Of a stretch of 64,000 nt of DNA, positions 22,386 to 33,380 are shown piece by piece. How positions within the stretch are numbered: the first letter of the stretch is position 1; each line of letters begins with the position of its first letter. The stretch spans positions 434,001-498,000 of the forward strand of contig JANATG010000019.1 of NCBI GenBank assembly GCA_029449235.1, in the 5' to 3' direction. The notes beneath the pieces are model-generated. The model was not told the origin of the DNA. It made no database searches and saw nothing but the letters and a program-made list of their open reading frames with translations. The DNA is from Linnemannia schmuckeri. Taxonomy: Eukaryota; Mortierellomycota; Mortierellomycetes; Mortierellales; Mortierellaceae. A program made the position numbers and the translations under genes.

Positions 22386-25300
22386 ATGAGTTCTTCTTAT
22401 TGCGGCGATCAGGAAGGATGGGTAACTACCACTTTGCAATATCTCCATTTTTTTTTTTTTTTTTTGGGGGGGGGGGGGGGGAGGGTTCTCTTGTCTCCTC
22501 AATTAAATTACTGAACTTACAACTCTTATTGCTCTCCAATATTTGCAGGGTCCTACGAGTCCGGAACGTATTGACCTCACACCTTGTTTTGAGAACACGT
22601 AACGTTATTTTTTTTTCCTCCCTATGTCAATTGTATCCAGTTTTTCGGCCATTGTAAAACAAGTGTCCAATTTGTTCATCCCTAACTAACCTTGAGGTAC
22701 AAGGGTGGCGACGATCCTTCGTTATATTCATTTATAGAATCCTATTCGGTCTCCCATCCCTCATCGCAATCGTCACCTTCACAGCCCGTGGATATCGCCT
22801 GCTCTACCAGACAAGAAACTACGCTTCCAAAAAGGGTCGTGCCTATAACAGGATTCTCTATGTCGCATCTATGACTTGTCTGGCAGTAGCATGTGCTGCT
22901 CTCGTTGCCAGACTTGTCCAATTGAACCAGGGTTCATCAGCACCGGCTGCTGCGCTCTTTGGGGGTTTTACTCTGCTTGTTTCCTGGGTAAGTGAACAAA
23001 GGATAACATGATGTTTACTTTTTGTGGAAACGATTTGTAGTTGGATGTATGAAGGGGTGACATATTCTGCATTGACCCCTCATTTCAATCTCCACTCATC
23101 ATAATATATCTCCTTTCTTTTAACTCCTCTTTCGGCATTAGATATTGGCGCTGGGGTTGAACTATTTGGAACTCGGGTACAAGTTCCGATCATCGACATA
23201 CCTGTTCACCTTTTACGGCGTCAACATTGTCGCGTCGCTTATTCATATCCGGACCTTGCACGATACAGGACTCTCTGGACAAGGGCAATTTGCGTCGTTC
23301 TGTGTCTTTTTTGGAGCCGCTATTATTGCGCTTGTGATAGAAGCTTGGCCTAGAAGACAACAGCAAGAACATCAGGACAACAAAGATGAAAAGGAAAAGA
23401 AGAAGCTGACGGCATACGAACAAGCCAACATGTGCTCTCGACTGTGCTTCTATTACATGCAGGACATGTTCTCAACTGGGTTCCGACGCCCTCTCCTCGA
23501 TGGCGATATAGCAGACCAGATGCCACAACACCTCCGGACCCAACACAGTTTTACCCTGTTGTCACAGATGTGGGAACAGCACAAGCAGAAGCGCCGTGCC
23601 AAGGGCAAGACACCCAACCTGATGCTCCTCTCTCTCCGGGCGTTTGGTCCAAAACTGCTCCCCGTGACCCTAATTTCGTTGACACAGTCTGTGCTGGAGT
23701 ACTCGCAGGTTTTGTTGTTGGGCGTCTTACTGGACTATATTACTACATCAACATCAGCGGCGAAGGAGGCACGGCCACCGAGTGAGTACGGGATTATTCT
23801 GGCGGTAGCGTTGTTCTTGTCGACTTTTCTGGCGACGCTGGCGAATGGGCAGTTCTTCCAGGGGAGCTATGTGCTGGGGATTGAGCTCCGGACGGCGCTG
23901 ACTGGATTGATTTACCAAAAGTCGTTGGTCCTTTCTCCTGGTGCTCGACAGCGCTCCACTGTTGGAGAGATTAGTAAGTTGTTCTACATCGTTTTTGATG
24001 CTGGAGGTGAGGATGACGAGCACGCATGGGAGATATACTAAATATCAATAATTTATTTTTCGATCTCTAATCTAGGCAACCATATGTCGGTCGATACTGA
24101 AAGGATCGGCTTCGCAGTAACTGCATTCCCTATGAGTGTCTCCTCGGCGTTTGAGATTGTGCTTGCAATCTACTTACTCTACACTCGCCTGGGACCTAGC
24201 TCATTGACAAGTGTCGGTGTAATCATTATGATCATCCCTATGCAGGGACTCATGGCCAAGGTGGTCAACAAGGCCAAGGATAGGAAGCTGGAGGCCATGG
24301 ATAACCGTGTTCGTATCTTGACCGAGGTTCTCTCATCCATCAAGACAGTCAAGATGTATTCTTGGGTACGTTGTCTATGCTCTCGGCGTGTTATTCATTT
24401 CTTATCCGTTTGTGAATGTCGGTTGTAGCAAAGTTGTGGAGAGAATTCTGGTCAATTTTTTTTCTCTCAGAGAACGGAGAAAAACTTTATTGTTACCGAC
24501 AATTGAAGAGGGCAGCAACCAACTTATATTTTTGTTGTCGCTTTTTGGCTACCATGATAGGAAAATGCGTTCCGGAAGAGAGTTGCACGCTTCCGCACAG
24601 AAGAGATCAAGTACTTGCGCCATATGGGCGTAGCCTTTGCGTTCATGTGTATCATGTACAGTTCCCTACCCCTCATCATGTCGCTGCTCACTTTCGTGAT
24701 CTACTCGTACTTTGGAGGACCCGGGGGAACTCAAGGCACCATTTCGGCACAATTGATCTTTGTTACTGTTACGCTGTTTGCTCGTCTTGCCCAGCCGCTT
24801 GGAAGGCTCTCAGGGATGACTAGTTCGTTGATTGCGCTGAATGTTGCCTACAAGCGCATTCAGGGGTTGTTGTTGGAGGAGGAGTTGGATCAGGACCAGA
24901 TTGATTACCGCGACAAGGACAATTCTGGTGACAGTGATGGCAGAGACAAGGTTGCGTTGGAGATCCAGGACGGTGTCTTCGCTTGGACCAGCATGCGTGA
25001 TGAACAGTTGAGGAAGGAGAAGAGCGAGAAGGAGGCGGAGAAGAAGATGAAGGTTGCAAATGACGCCCTCACCACCACCACAGAGTTGTCTTCATCCTCA
25101 ACGGAGTCATCGCACACCCCAACACTACAAGAGACCACAACAGTCGGCAGCATCATGACCATCTCTTCCACAGATGTATCACCACAGGAACAGCCCACGC
25201 AGGCCACCATCACTGAGCCCCTTCCAACATTAACCAACATCAACCTCACTGTCCCCCACGGATCCCTCACGGCGGTCGTAGGAAGAGTTGGTCAAGGAAA

Positions 25301-28289
25301 GTCGTCCTTAATGAGCGCCCTCATCGGCGAGATGTATAAACGTCAAGGCCAGGTCATCGTCTCAGGCAGCGTGGCCTATGTCTCCCAAGTAGCCTGGATT
25401 CTCAACGGATCCCTTCGGGACAACATCCTCTTTGGCGCACCCTTCGACCAGTCAAAATACGACCGCATTGTCGAGTCTGCGGGATTACTCCCAGATATCC
25501 GGGTTCTCCCAGCGGGCGATGCGACGGAGATTGGAGAGCGCGGAATCAATTTGTCGGGCGGACAGAAGCAGCGAGTGGCTCTTGCGCGTGCAGCGTATCA
25601 GGATGCGGATGTATACTTGTTAGATGATCCACTGAGCGCTGTCGATGCACATGTGGATCAGCATCTGTGGGAGAGACTTATTGGACCTGACGGACTGTTG
25701 AAGGACAAGACGCGGGTGTTGGTTACGCATGGGATTCATCATCTTAGTGAAGCGAACCAGATCCTGGTGATGAAGGGTGGCGAGGTTGCGGAGTCGGGGA
25801 CCTATGAGGACTTGATGGTGGCCGGGAAGGATTTCTATCAGTTGATTGCGGATTATGCGGTGCAGGAGAAGAAGCAAGAGGAAGAGTCCGAGGAGGTGTT
25901 GGGCGGCGAGATTACTGCGGCTGTTGGGCCAAAAGCTGTTGGGGAAGGATTAAAGGCAGGAACGGACGTAACTGTGGTCGAGGCTGATGTCAAGGCAGTG
26001 GCGACGACGATGAATGATGCGGGCGAGGATGATGCCCAGCTCATTTTGGCTGAAGAAGCTGCTCAAAGCAAAGTCGGCTGGCCGCTCCTCAAAGCCTACT
26101 TCAAATCTGCGTAAGTCGAATCCCCCTCTCTTACCTCATTTGCCTGACTTGTCAATGCCACATTCTGCTCATGGCACTCGCTCTCTTTTCTTCACTGCTC
26201 ATTAACACTCCTGCCTTTTTTATTCTCTTATTGCCAAAATAGTTCGTACCTGTACTCGTTCCTTAGCTTCTTTATTCACATCTTGTCCCAGGCCAGTCAG
26301 ATCGGAGTCAATGTCTGGTTACAGCATTGGTCTTCTCGTTCGGAAGCTAGTCAGCGAGATAGCGTGCCTCTCTTCCTTGGCGTCTATGCGACCTTGGTCC
26401 TGTGCTACATGGTTTCGGATATTGGTGTCAACCTTATTATCTTTGTCGGTGCTGGTATCCGCTCCTCGAGGTTGCTTCATGACCGCCTTGCAGATAAGAT
26501 CCTCCGTCTCCCCATGTCCTTCTTCGATACCACTCCGTAAGTGATGCAGAGATATTATGTTTGAAATCGGCCTTGACCAGATTTTATCATTTCTGTCTGT
26601 GCAACCCATTTCCAACGCGATCTATTCTTTTTCCTTTCTTTGTTTTCCCAATGACATAGTGTTGGAAGAATCGTGAACAGGTTCTCGACGGACATGGACA
26701 ACTTGGACTCGGAGCTCCCAAATAACGTCACAGATGTATACTACTTCCTTGCTATCGTCCTGGGAACCATTATCGTCATCTCCTTCAACCTACCCATCTT
26801 CCTAGCCCTGGTCCCCTTCCTCCTCTTCTTCTACTTCTGGATCCAAGTCTACTACATGCGGACCTCCCGCGCCCTCAAACGCATCCACATGATCTCGAAA
26901 TCCCCACTCTACCAACATTTCGCAGAGACCTTAGCCGGAGTCTCGACCATCCGGGCTATGCGCTGCCACCCCCGGTTCTCGGCCGATAATGCCAGGAAGT
27001 CGGACAAGTCCGCGAACGCCTATTGGGCGTATATGACTGCTAACCGGTGGTTGAGTATCAGATTAGAGTTTTTGGGTGCGGTGATTGTGTTGGCGACGGC
27101 GTTGTTGTGTGTTTGGAAGATGGAACAATTGGGTCCTGGCGGTGCCGGGTTGGCGTTGAGTTACTCGTTAACGGTGACGTTTCATATCACCTACTTGGTC
27201 ACCTCGCTCAGTAGTCTCCAAAACCAGCTTGTAAGTGTCGATCGGATCTTGGAGTATTGCGAGAAGAAGCCTGAGGCGCCGTTGACGATTGCCGAAATGG
27301 AGGCTGAGAAACTTCCTGTGGCCCCGGATTTCCAGTCATCCCTAGATGAGAGTGATGATGGCGGGCAGTGGAAGGAGGGCTCGATTGTGTTCAAGAATTA
27401 TTCAACGCGTTACAGGGAGGGAATGGAGCTGGTGATCAAGAACTTGTCAGTTCGTGTGGAAGGGGGAGAGAAGGTGGGTATTGTCGGCCGCACTGGCGCC
27501 GGCAAGTCTTCGTTGACCCTAGCGCTATTCCGGCTTGTCGAGGCTGCCAATAGTCACTTTGCCAAGGCTAGCTACAACACACCCGACCATGATGTCGCCG
27601 CCGCCGCTGTTGCCAAGGTCCTTCCTACCAGTGATACCGAAAATATCGCACTTGAGGATTTGGAAGCTGTCGAAGTAGAAGAAGACGGCGGATCGATCGA
27701 AATCGACGGGATCGACATCTCAACCATTGGACTCCACGACCTCCGCCACCGCATCGCCATCATCCCCCAAGACCCCACCCTTTTCGCCGGCTCAGTCCGC
27801 GAGAACCTCGACCCATTCGACGAACAGACCGACGCCGAACTCTGGACAGCTCTCGAACGCGCCCATTTAAAGACTCACATCTCCTCCCTCTCAGGCGGGC
27901 TTTCCCACGAAGTCTCCCAGGGTGGCGAGAACTTTTCAGTCGGCCAACGATCCCTCATCTGTCTCGCCCGGGCACTACTCCGCAAGACCAAGATCTTGAT
28001 CCTAGATGAAGCGACGGCGGCGGTGGATATGGAGACGGACGAATTGATCCAGAAGACGATCCGGAGTGAGTTTGCGGATAGGACGGTGTTGACGATTGCG
28101 CATCGGATCAAGACGGTCATGGATTCAGATAAGATTCTGGTATTGGATCAAGGACGGATGAAGGAGTTCGCGTCGCCAAGGGAGTTGTTGAGGAAGAAGG
28201 AGTCGTTGTTCTATCAGCTTGCTGAACAGGCTGGTGAAGTTAGCAAGGGCGACAACGAGTGGGAGGGTGAGAAGGATGAAGACTTATAG
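22386..28289 (+). CDS. ABCC-family (MRP/Ycf1-type) ABC transporter, copy 2
   Basis: The CDS is join(22386..22421, 22549..22598, 22738..22987, 23142..23973, 24076..24365, 24561..26110, 26243..26536, 26660..28289), 1643 residues. Two tiny 5' exons were recovered because their splice phases fit and together they spell an ABCC-typical N-terminus: EGW joined to GPTSPERIDLTPCFENT, then the first TMD0 helix. The rest is TMD0-L0-TMD1-NBD1-TMD2-NBD2. NBD1 carries GRVGQGKSS, LSGGQKQR and VYLLDDP. NBD2 carries GRTGAGKSS (~1377), the degenerate signature FSVGQ and LILDEAT. The NBD2 insertion (~1398-1443) is longer than in copy 1. The NBD1 linker before Walker A is long and Ser/Thr-rich. It is a head-to-tail paralogue of the gene at 15999. 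Expected location is the vacuolar or plasma membrane, exporting anionic conjugates; the substrate is unknown. Confidence 0.93.
22448..22481. repeat. T18-G16 homopolymer pair in intron 1 of ABCC copy 2
   Basis: A run of 18 T is followed directly by 16 G inside the first intron (22422-22548). It is a low-complexity tract prone to length change and sequencing error. It does not affect the coding frame. Confidence 0.9.
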
Positions 28290-28951
28290 ATATTGGTATT
28301 TCATAATTATAATAAACATTAGAACTTTTTTGAACAAAGAGGATGAAAGCGCCCTTTTGTTATGAAAGCATCATCATTTTTGATGACATTCCCTAGATGT
28401 GTTGTCAAGAGGCAAACTGAAACTGTCTCTTGCGAGGGCGCTTGCGTCCTCTTTTTCTGTTTACTGTTCATTAGTTTTTCATTGATGGTAGAAAGAAGCG
28501 GAGCCTAACCCTCTCTTTTCTGCTTTTCTTTGTGTGTGAGTTATGAAGGATATAAACGTGTCTAGATATGCAAAAGACCAGCGCATTGACATGCTTGTCC
28601 TCTTCGCCTGGCACTCAACACACACCAAAGGTAAGTCTGCGTGTCTGTTTGAATGTTGTTTATGTAGCTTGTTACGAATTATCGGCCTGTATCGTAACAA
28701 AGCGGAGTGTTTCCCTATTTTTTTTTCCTTCGTCATGAATGAATATGATGACAACGTGAGGTGTGAAGGCATCAAAAAGCATAAAATAGGATAAATGGAT
28801 GCAGACAAAGCAAATATCGATAAAACTTTGTGCAATGCAAATGGAGCACACGCATGGACGGATGGCAACATAGATCATTTGTTCATTCCTGGTCGTTCCC
28901 TCTGTGTTGTTTGTTTCTTGCGTCTTTATTTTTTGTACAAACGATGATGAT
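28290..28951. other. Tail-to-tail spacer, ABCC copy 2 / multi-SANT gene
   Basis: This 662-bp convergent spacer carries an AATAAA-like element just after the ABCC stop (AATAAACA near 28310). Nothing else was recognised. Confidence 0.55.
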
Positions 28952-31741
28952 CTATGATACAAGGGTGTCGGTCAATTGACACCACCGGAGACGGTATTGC
29001 CAGGCAGAGATGCCGGATTTTGAAAACCGGTCAACTGCAGCCTTCCAGTCTCGCGATCCATTCATCTGAGGCTTCATATTCTGCAGCAGCCATTGATCCT
29101 CTTCGGCAGTGAACCGCGTCTGCTCAAGAAAGTGACGGTACGATGCCTCATATGCACGCTGGCAAGGTTGCTTCGACCAGCCCTCGGGCATCTTTGCCGC
29201 CACCTTGCCCCAATCGATATTAGCCAAAGATGCTTGTTGTTCGTCGACAGCCTGGAGAAGAGTCTCATATTCGTCGACAGTGATCCGCGTTGCACAGTCT
29301 GGCAAGCGGTACCACCGCGGTCTAATCATCGAAGAAGTCCGCCAGGGAAGGTACTTCTGCCAAATGTCCTTCCAGCGGAACCCGCATTCTCGAATTCCTT
29401 GTTCCAACAGCTTGAGCTCTGAGTGGCTCCAGGGCGGACCGGCATCCTTGTGGATATGTCTCCAGTGCCATTCAATGCTGTTAACAAAGGCAGACGTGTC
29501 CGTGTCTCTATCCAATGTATATTTATGGGTGCTCCATTGGTGTTCGCTCATCTGTACGGCGACTTTTTTCCACTCCACCTCGCCCAGCCGAGACTTGCAT
29601 TGCCGAACAATGTTTTGAAAGACAACAGACCAATGCTTGGGCCGCAGAACGAGACCCTGCTGAGTAGCCTTCTCCTGCGCGTTGTGAATTTGTTGATTTG
29701 CATGGTCCGTGATCGTTTTGTCATCCAATGCAGGCAGCCCTCGAACAGAGTCCTCAAAAAAGACTAGACACTGCTCTCCACCGCCAGGCATACCCATCTC
29801 GCGAGCTACCTTGTTCCAGAACTGTTCGTCTCCTTGTTGGCCTCCCATCACTTTGTTGCTCTGTTGCTTTTCCCTGCACCAAAACCAGGCCGACCAGAAT
29901 GAGTAGCGAGTGGATGCTGTCCATTCCCGGGAGTCGAAAGTTCTCTGCACAGGCATATCCAGATTTTTCCAGTGCATCCTGCATTCAGTCGCCGTGACAG
30001 TTCTTGTGGACAATGCCTTGCCCATGTTCATCCTCGAGTCCATGTTGACAGCTGTAGCAATCTCCTCCCAGGCGTTCAATCCCTTCCGAAGTACCAATTG
30101 AATCAGGACGTTTTCCGCCCATTCAGGCCAGGCAGGATGTTGATTCAGCCAGTCCAATTGACGTCTCTTCCAGCCCTGTACAGACGATGTCCTTGAAGTC
30201 ATGTCGAGCAGCTCACCCCAATCCTGGCAGGTATAAAATCGCTCGATTCGTCCATGCTTGTTTAACCGAGACTCGACCTCCTTGGCTACGCGCTGAGAAA
30301 TCGCAAGGTTCTCTCCTGATCCGGCGATGACATCGGTTCGGGTTTCCTTCCAGTGCATCCTGCACGCCTGCTTGGGTAGACCTAGAGTAGACGAAATCGT
30401 GTCCCATGATTCACCCAAACCAACCAAATGGCGCAGCTGTTTTGTTTTCCGCTCCGACCAAACGCTCTCAACAAGCGGACGCAGGACAGAGTGGTATCGG
30501 CTGCAACACAACCCAGGGTCGACACTGACCATCGCGCCAATCGTCGCCCACGTCGACTCGGTTTCTCCTTCTCTCATCCTCACGATTACCTCGTCAATTT
30601 CCGGCGTCCAAATCTGCCGAGCCAAAAGGTCGTAATGTTGATGCAGCCGAACAATCGAAGACTGAGGGGTGACGCCATCCGGACCGTGTAGCCTTTGTTT
30701 CATCTTCCGAGCATAGTGTAGTCGTCTCAAACAGTCCTCATACTGCATCCCAAGCTCGTCCTCTATCGCTGCCCAGCTCTCCCCCTCGCTCTCCATTTTG
30801 AGCAGCTTCGCATCCATCTCCGGGGTCCATGTCGGAGTACTCAGAAGTGTCTCCCGCTCACGTTGTCGTTTTACGTTGTGTCGAGTCCGACGGGAATAAA
30901 GAAGAATTTGATCGTACCACCCCTGCACAGTCGCGAGTGACAACTGTGGTTCATCCTTAACCATCGCCTCAAAGATCTCGTCCAGCTTCTTGGCGAAACC
31001 TGACAATGACTCGCTGCGGGCCACGCTTGACCGATGTCCCATCCCTTGCCTCAGCCAAGGCTCTAAGACATAATACCGGATTCGGAGAACCACTGGCGAC
31101 TGTTCCATCTCTGCTGCAATTTGGTGCCAAGGCTTGCCCTCCTGTACGCGCTTCTTGATGAGAGTCAAATCGGAGAAAGATCCCGCCCCAGCTCCCGAGC
31201 CCTGCGACATGGCGTTGAAAGGTGCTAGGTACTTGTTGTAGTGTTGCCTGCAGGCTGACCTTGATCTCCCAGTCACCCGCGAGATGCGCGACCATGACAT
31301 TCCCGCTTCAACAAGCTCCATGAGAACGCTGTTGGTTTCGAGGGTCCATTTATCATAACTCTGATTGACGAGAGAGGCAGCTGGCCGGAGGGTGCTGGCG
31401 ACTGGGGTTGTTGTGGCGACAGGCACGCGTTCAATGACAGGGGTCTCACTGGCGAGTATCGTAGAGGTGCTTGAAGCGTTGTTCTTGGTCGTTGCTATTG
31501 TCCGCCTCCAGCAACCAGCTGCTTGTTGTCGTAGTTGGGTATGTGCTGGCTGAAAACAAAGGCGGAGTGGTCGAGGAACTATTCGATGCAAAGTGCGCGA
31601 GTTGTTGCCATGAGTGAATGTGTTCCTGGAAAGGGCTGCGACGGTGACAGTAGTCCGGGTTGAAGGCGGGTAGATTCGACGCAAGAGTTGGATCGCCATG
31701 GCTGAGGGTCGCTGATGTCCATGGACCCGTGCGAACGACAT
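28952..31741 (-). CDS. Multi-SANT/Myb-like repeat protein with probable mitochondrial presequence
   Basis: Single-exon gene of 929 residues (second in-frame ATG at 31699). By eye there are about eleven SANT/Myb-like units with the spaced-Trp helix pattern, at residues ~131-172, 192-229, 305-345, 378-421, 428-467, 537-595, 606-665, 703-763, 770-812, 822-870 and 877-922. Clear examples are WTPEMDAKLLKMESEGESW and WSERKTKQLRHLVGLGESW. Such units bind DNA in Myb factors. The first 98 residues contain no Asp or Glu but 13 Arg, with LLRRIYPPSTRTTVTVAALSRN near the start. That is the composition of a mitochondrial targeting sequence. No other domain is recognised. Function is unknown; a mitochondrial nucleic-acid-binding role is inference. 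The start lies 123 bp from the stop of the UCH gene on the same strand. Confidence 0.75.
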   Translation of the reverse strand: MSFARVHGHQRPSAMAIQLLRRIYPPSTRTTVTVAALSRNTFTHGNNSRTLHRIVPRPLRLCFQPAHTQLRQQAAGCWRRTIATTKNNASSTSTILASETPVIERVPVATTTPVASTLRPAASLVNQSYDKWTLETNSVLMELVEAGMSWSRISRVTGRSRSACRQHYNKYLAPFNAMSQGSGAGAGSFSDLTLIKKRVQEGKPWHQIAAEMEQSPVVLRIRYYVLEPWLRQGMGHRSSVARSESLSGFAKKLDEIFEAMVKDEPQLSLATVQGWYDQILLYSRRTRHNVKRQRERETLLSTPTWTPEMDAKLLKMESEGESWAAIEDELGMQYEDCLRRLHYARKMKQRLHGPDGVTPQSSIVRLHQHYDLLARQIWTPEIDEVIVRMREGETESTWATIGAMVSVDPGLCCSRYHSVLRPLVESVWSERKTKQLRHLVGLGESWDTISSTLGLPKQACRMHWKETRTDVIAGSGENLAISQRVAKEVESRLNKHGRIERFYTCQDWGELLDMTSRTSSVQGWKRRQLDWLNQHPAWPEWAENVLIQLVLRKGLNAWEEIATAVNMDSRMNMGKALSTRTVTATECRMHWKNLDMPVQRTFDSREWTASTRYSFWSAWFWCREKQQSNKVMGGQQGDEQFWNKVAREMGMPGGGEQCLVFFEDSVRGLPALDDKTITDHANQQIHNAQEKATQQGLVLRPKHWSVVFQNIVRQCKSRLGEVEWKKVAVQMSEHQWSTHKYTLDRDTDTSAFVNSIEWHWRHIHKDAGPPWSHSELKLLEQGIRECGFRWKDIWQKYLPWRTSSMIRPRWYRLPDCATRITVDEYETLLQAVDEQQASLANIDWGKVAAKMPEGWSKQPCQRAYEASYRHFLEQTRFTAEEDQWLLQNMKPQMNGSRDWKAAVDRFSKSGISAWQYRLRWCQLTDTLVS

Positions 31742-31864
31742 GGCGGTTACTTTCGGCGATCGAGAGAGAATGTTACTTCGTAACCAGGAACGTCAAATGA
31801 ACATAAGATTAAGGGGTGTGATAGGGACAATTAATTTTATTTCCACAGGGTTGCTTGAAGGACT

Positions 31865-33122
31865 TTAGTAGTTGTCCTCTTCGGCGGTGGTGGCAGCAAT
31901 CACGCTAAAGTTGAGGTTCTCGGGATCCCGCTCGACAAACTTCTTTGCAACCTTGATAGCATCCTACGAGAAAGAAGAAAAACACGAGAGCAAGTAAAAG
32001 GTCAAAATTACAATCACCACATCAAAACATTCCAAGTTGATTGCGCTATCCGCGGGCGCGGTGTGAACATACGAATAAGAAAGAGTCCTTGGAACTGGGA
32101 CCGTGGTTGATTGGGTATGGCTTGTTTCCATCAAGTTCATAGAGGTGGCCGTCGCGTTCAACAAGACACACGAAATGCAAGTCGACATTATCAGCCAAGT
32201 CGGGCGTTGCGGTCTGACCGGTCGAGGCATGGTTTTCGTGGACACTAGCCAAAGTTGTATCCTCCTCCAGGGCCTTGGCACGCTCAGCGGGTGACAGGTT
32301 GACAGTCTTTTCCAGGAAGTTCTTGATGACACCACCATCCTCTAATCAAGCGGACCAAATTGTTTTCTCATTAGTCGACCGTAGGAGCTTGAGAAAAAAA
32401 AAGTACTGCAACTGACATGATCCGGTTCTATTGCTACATACTCAGATTCAGTAGTCCTCCGTGAGCCCAGTTGTTGGCGATGGAATGAAGGACGCCCATG
32501 GTGCCGCAAGCGTTGGCGATGGTCTGAGGGTAAAAGACAATGTTGGAGCTGACGGTCTGACCCTCCTTGTCGATTCTTTGTCTCTCCTCCTTACAGAACT
32601 CCTCGTATTTTGGCGTACAGGGGAACAAGAGAATCACAGCGTGCACTGGCTGAGGAACGAACGCCAGCAATTCTTCATCGAGGCCTATATATTAGATGGA
32701 TCAAAAAACGGTAAGCGTATCACTCCAATTGGCAAAAACATTCTGGATCAATATAACTGGCGCCACCAATGATCGCAATTTTTTACCCATGACATCTGCG
32801 TATCTCCAGGGGGCTGGTACTCCAAGGTCGCGGACATACTATGTGAAACGGATCATTGTTAGTTGTTGTTCCTGGAGTTAATAATGCTGATGGATGCTGG
32901 ACGTGCATGTTTGGATAAAATTGGTACCTTGTCGAGGACCTATGTGAAAAGGTAATTTTTCCGTAGTTGTAAGAGAGTTGAGTAGCTGGTGGTTAGCTTC
33001 AGTGGTTTGTTCATTCATAAATGAGTGTCCCGGTGAATGTAAAAAGCCGTGCATAATACTTCTGGGTTTGACTCGAGGGGTAACCAACGGATGGTCTTCT
33101 TGGTGGTTTGAGCAGTAGACAT
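31865..33122 (-). CDS. Ubiquitin C-terminal hydrolase, UCH-L3/Yuh1 type
   Basis: The CDS is complement(join(31865..31963, 32073..32341, 32442..32684, 32787..32838, 32928..32939, 33060..33122)), 245 residues. It is a cysteine protease (peptidase C12) that trims small adducts from the ubiquitin C-terminus. The N-terminus IRWLPLESNPEV and the following LGVPAPW...DVMGLDEELLAFVPQPVHAVILLFP block match UCH-L3. The catalytic set is complete: Gln96 and Cys102 in PQTIANACGT, His179 in DLHFVCLV, and Asp194 in HLYELDG, with the 15-residue His-Asp spacing of the family. The second exon is only 12 nt (VLDK). It is required for length and for the V after NPE. The crossover loop spans ~140-170. Donor GTATTA of exon 1 is weak. 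It shares a 258-bp divergent promoter with the DUF202 gene. Confidence 0.93.
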
Positions 33123-33380
33123 ATTGTTGTTGTGTTCTTGAAGTGCTAGTTGAGGTGTTAGAGTAAGAGAAAAAGAGAGGGCTTGCGCAACTCTCACAAC
33201 GCTGAAATACATCATCGAAGCCGTTCATGGGACTGCTTTCCTTTGAGGCAAGCTTGTGGAGAAGGAAGTACAGAGAAGGGGCGTTAGCGTGGTTGGGCAC
33301 AATGACAACTTTCTCTCCCTCCTAATCATCAACCAGCACCTCTCAACAAGTCGACAGCAACAGCAACAGCAACTACAGCC
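33123..33380. promoter_or_regulatory. Bidirectional promoter, UCH gene / DUF202 gene
   Basis: The two start codons point away from each other with only 258 bp between them, so the genes must share or closely juxtapose promoters. No obvious TATA box was seen. CAG/CAA-rich leader sequence precedes the DUF202 ATG. Confidence 0.5.
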
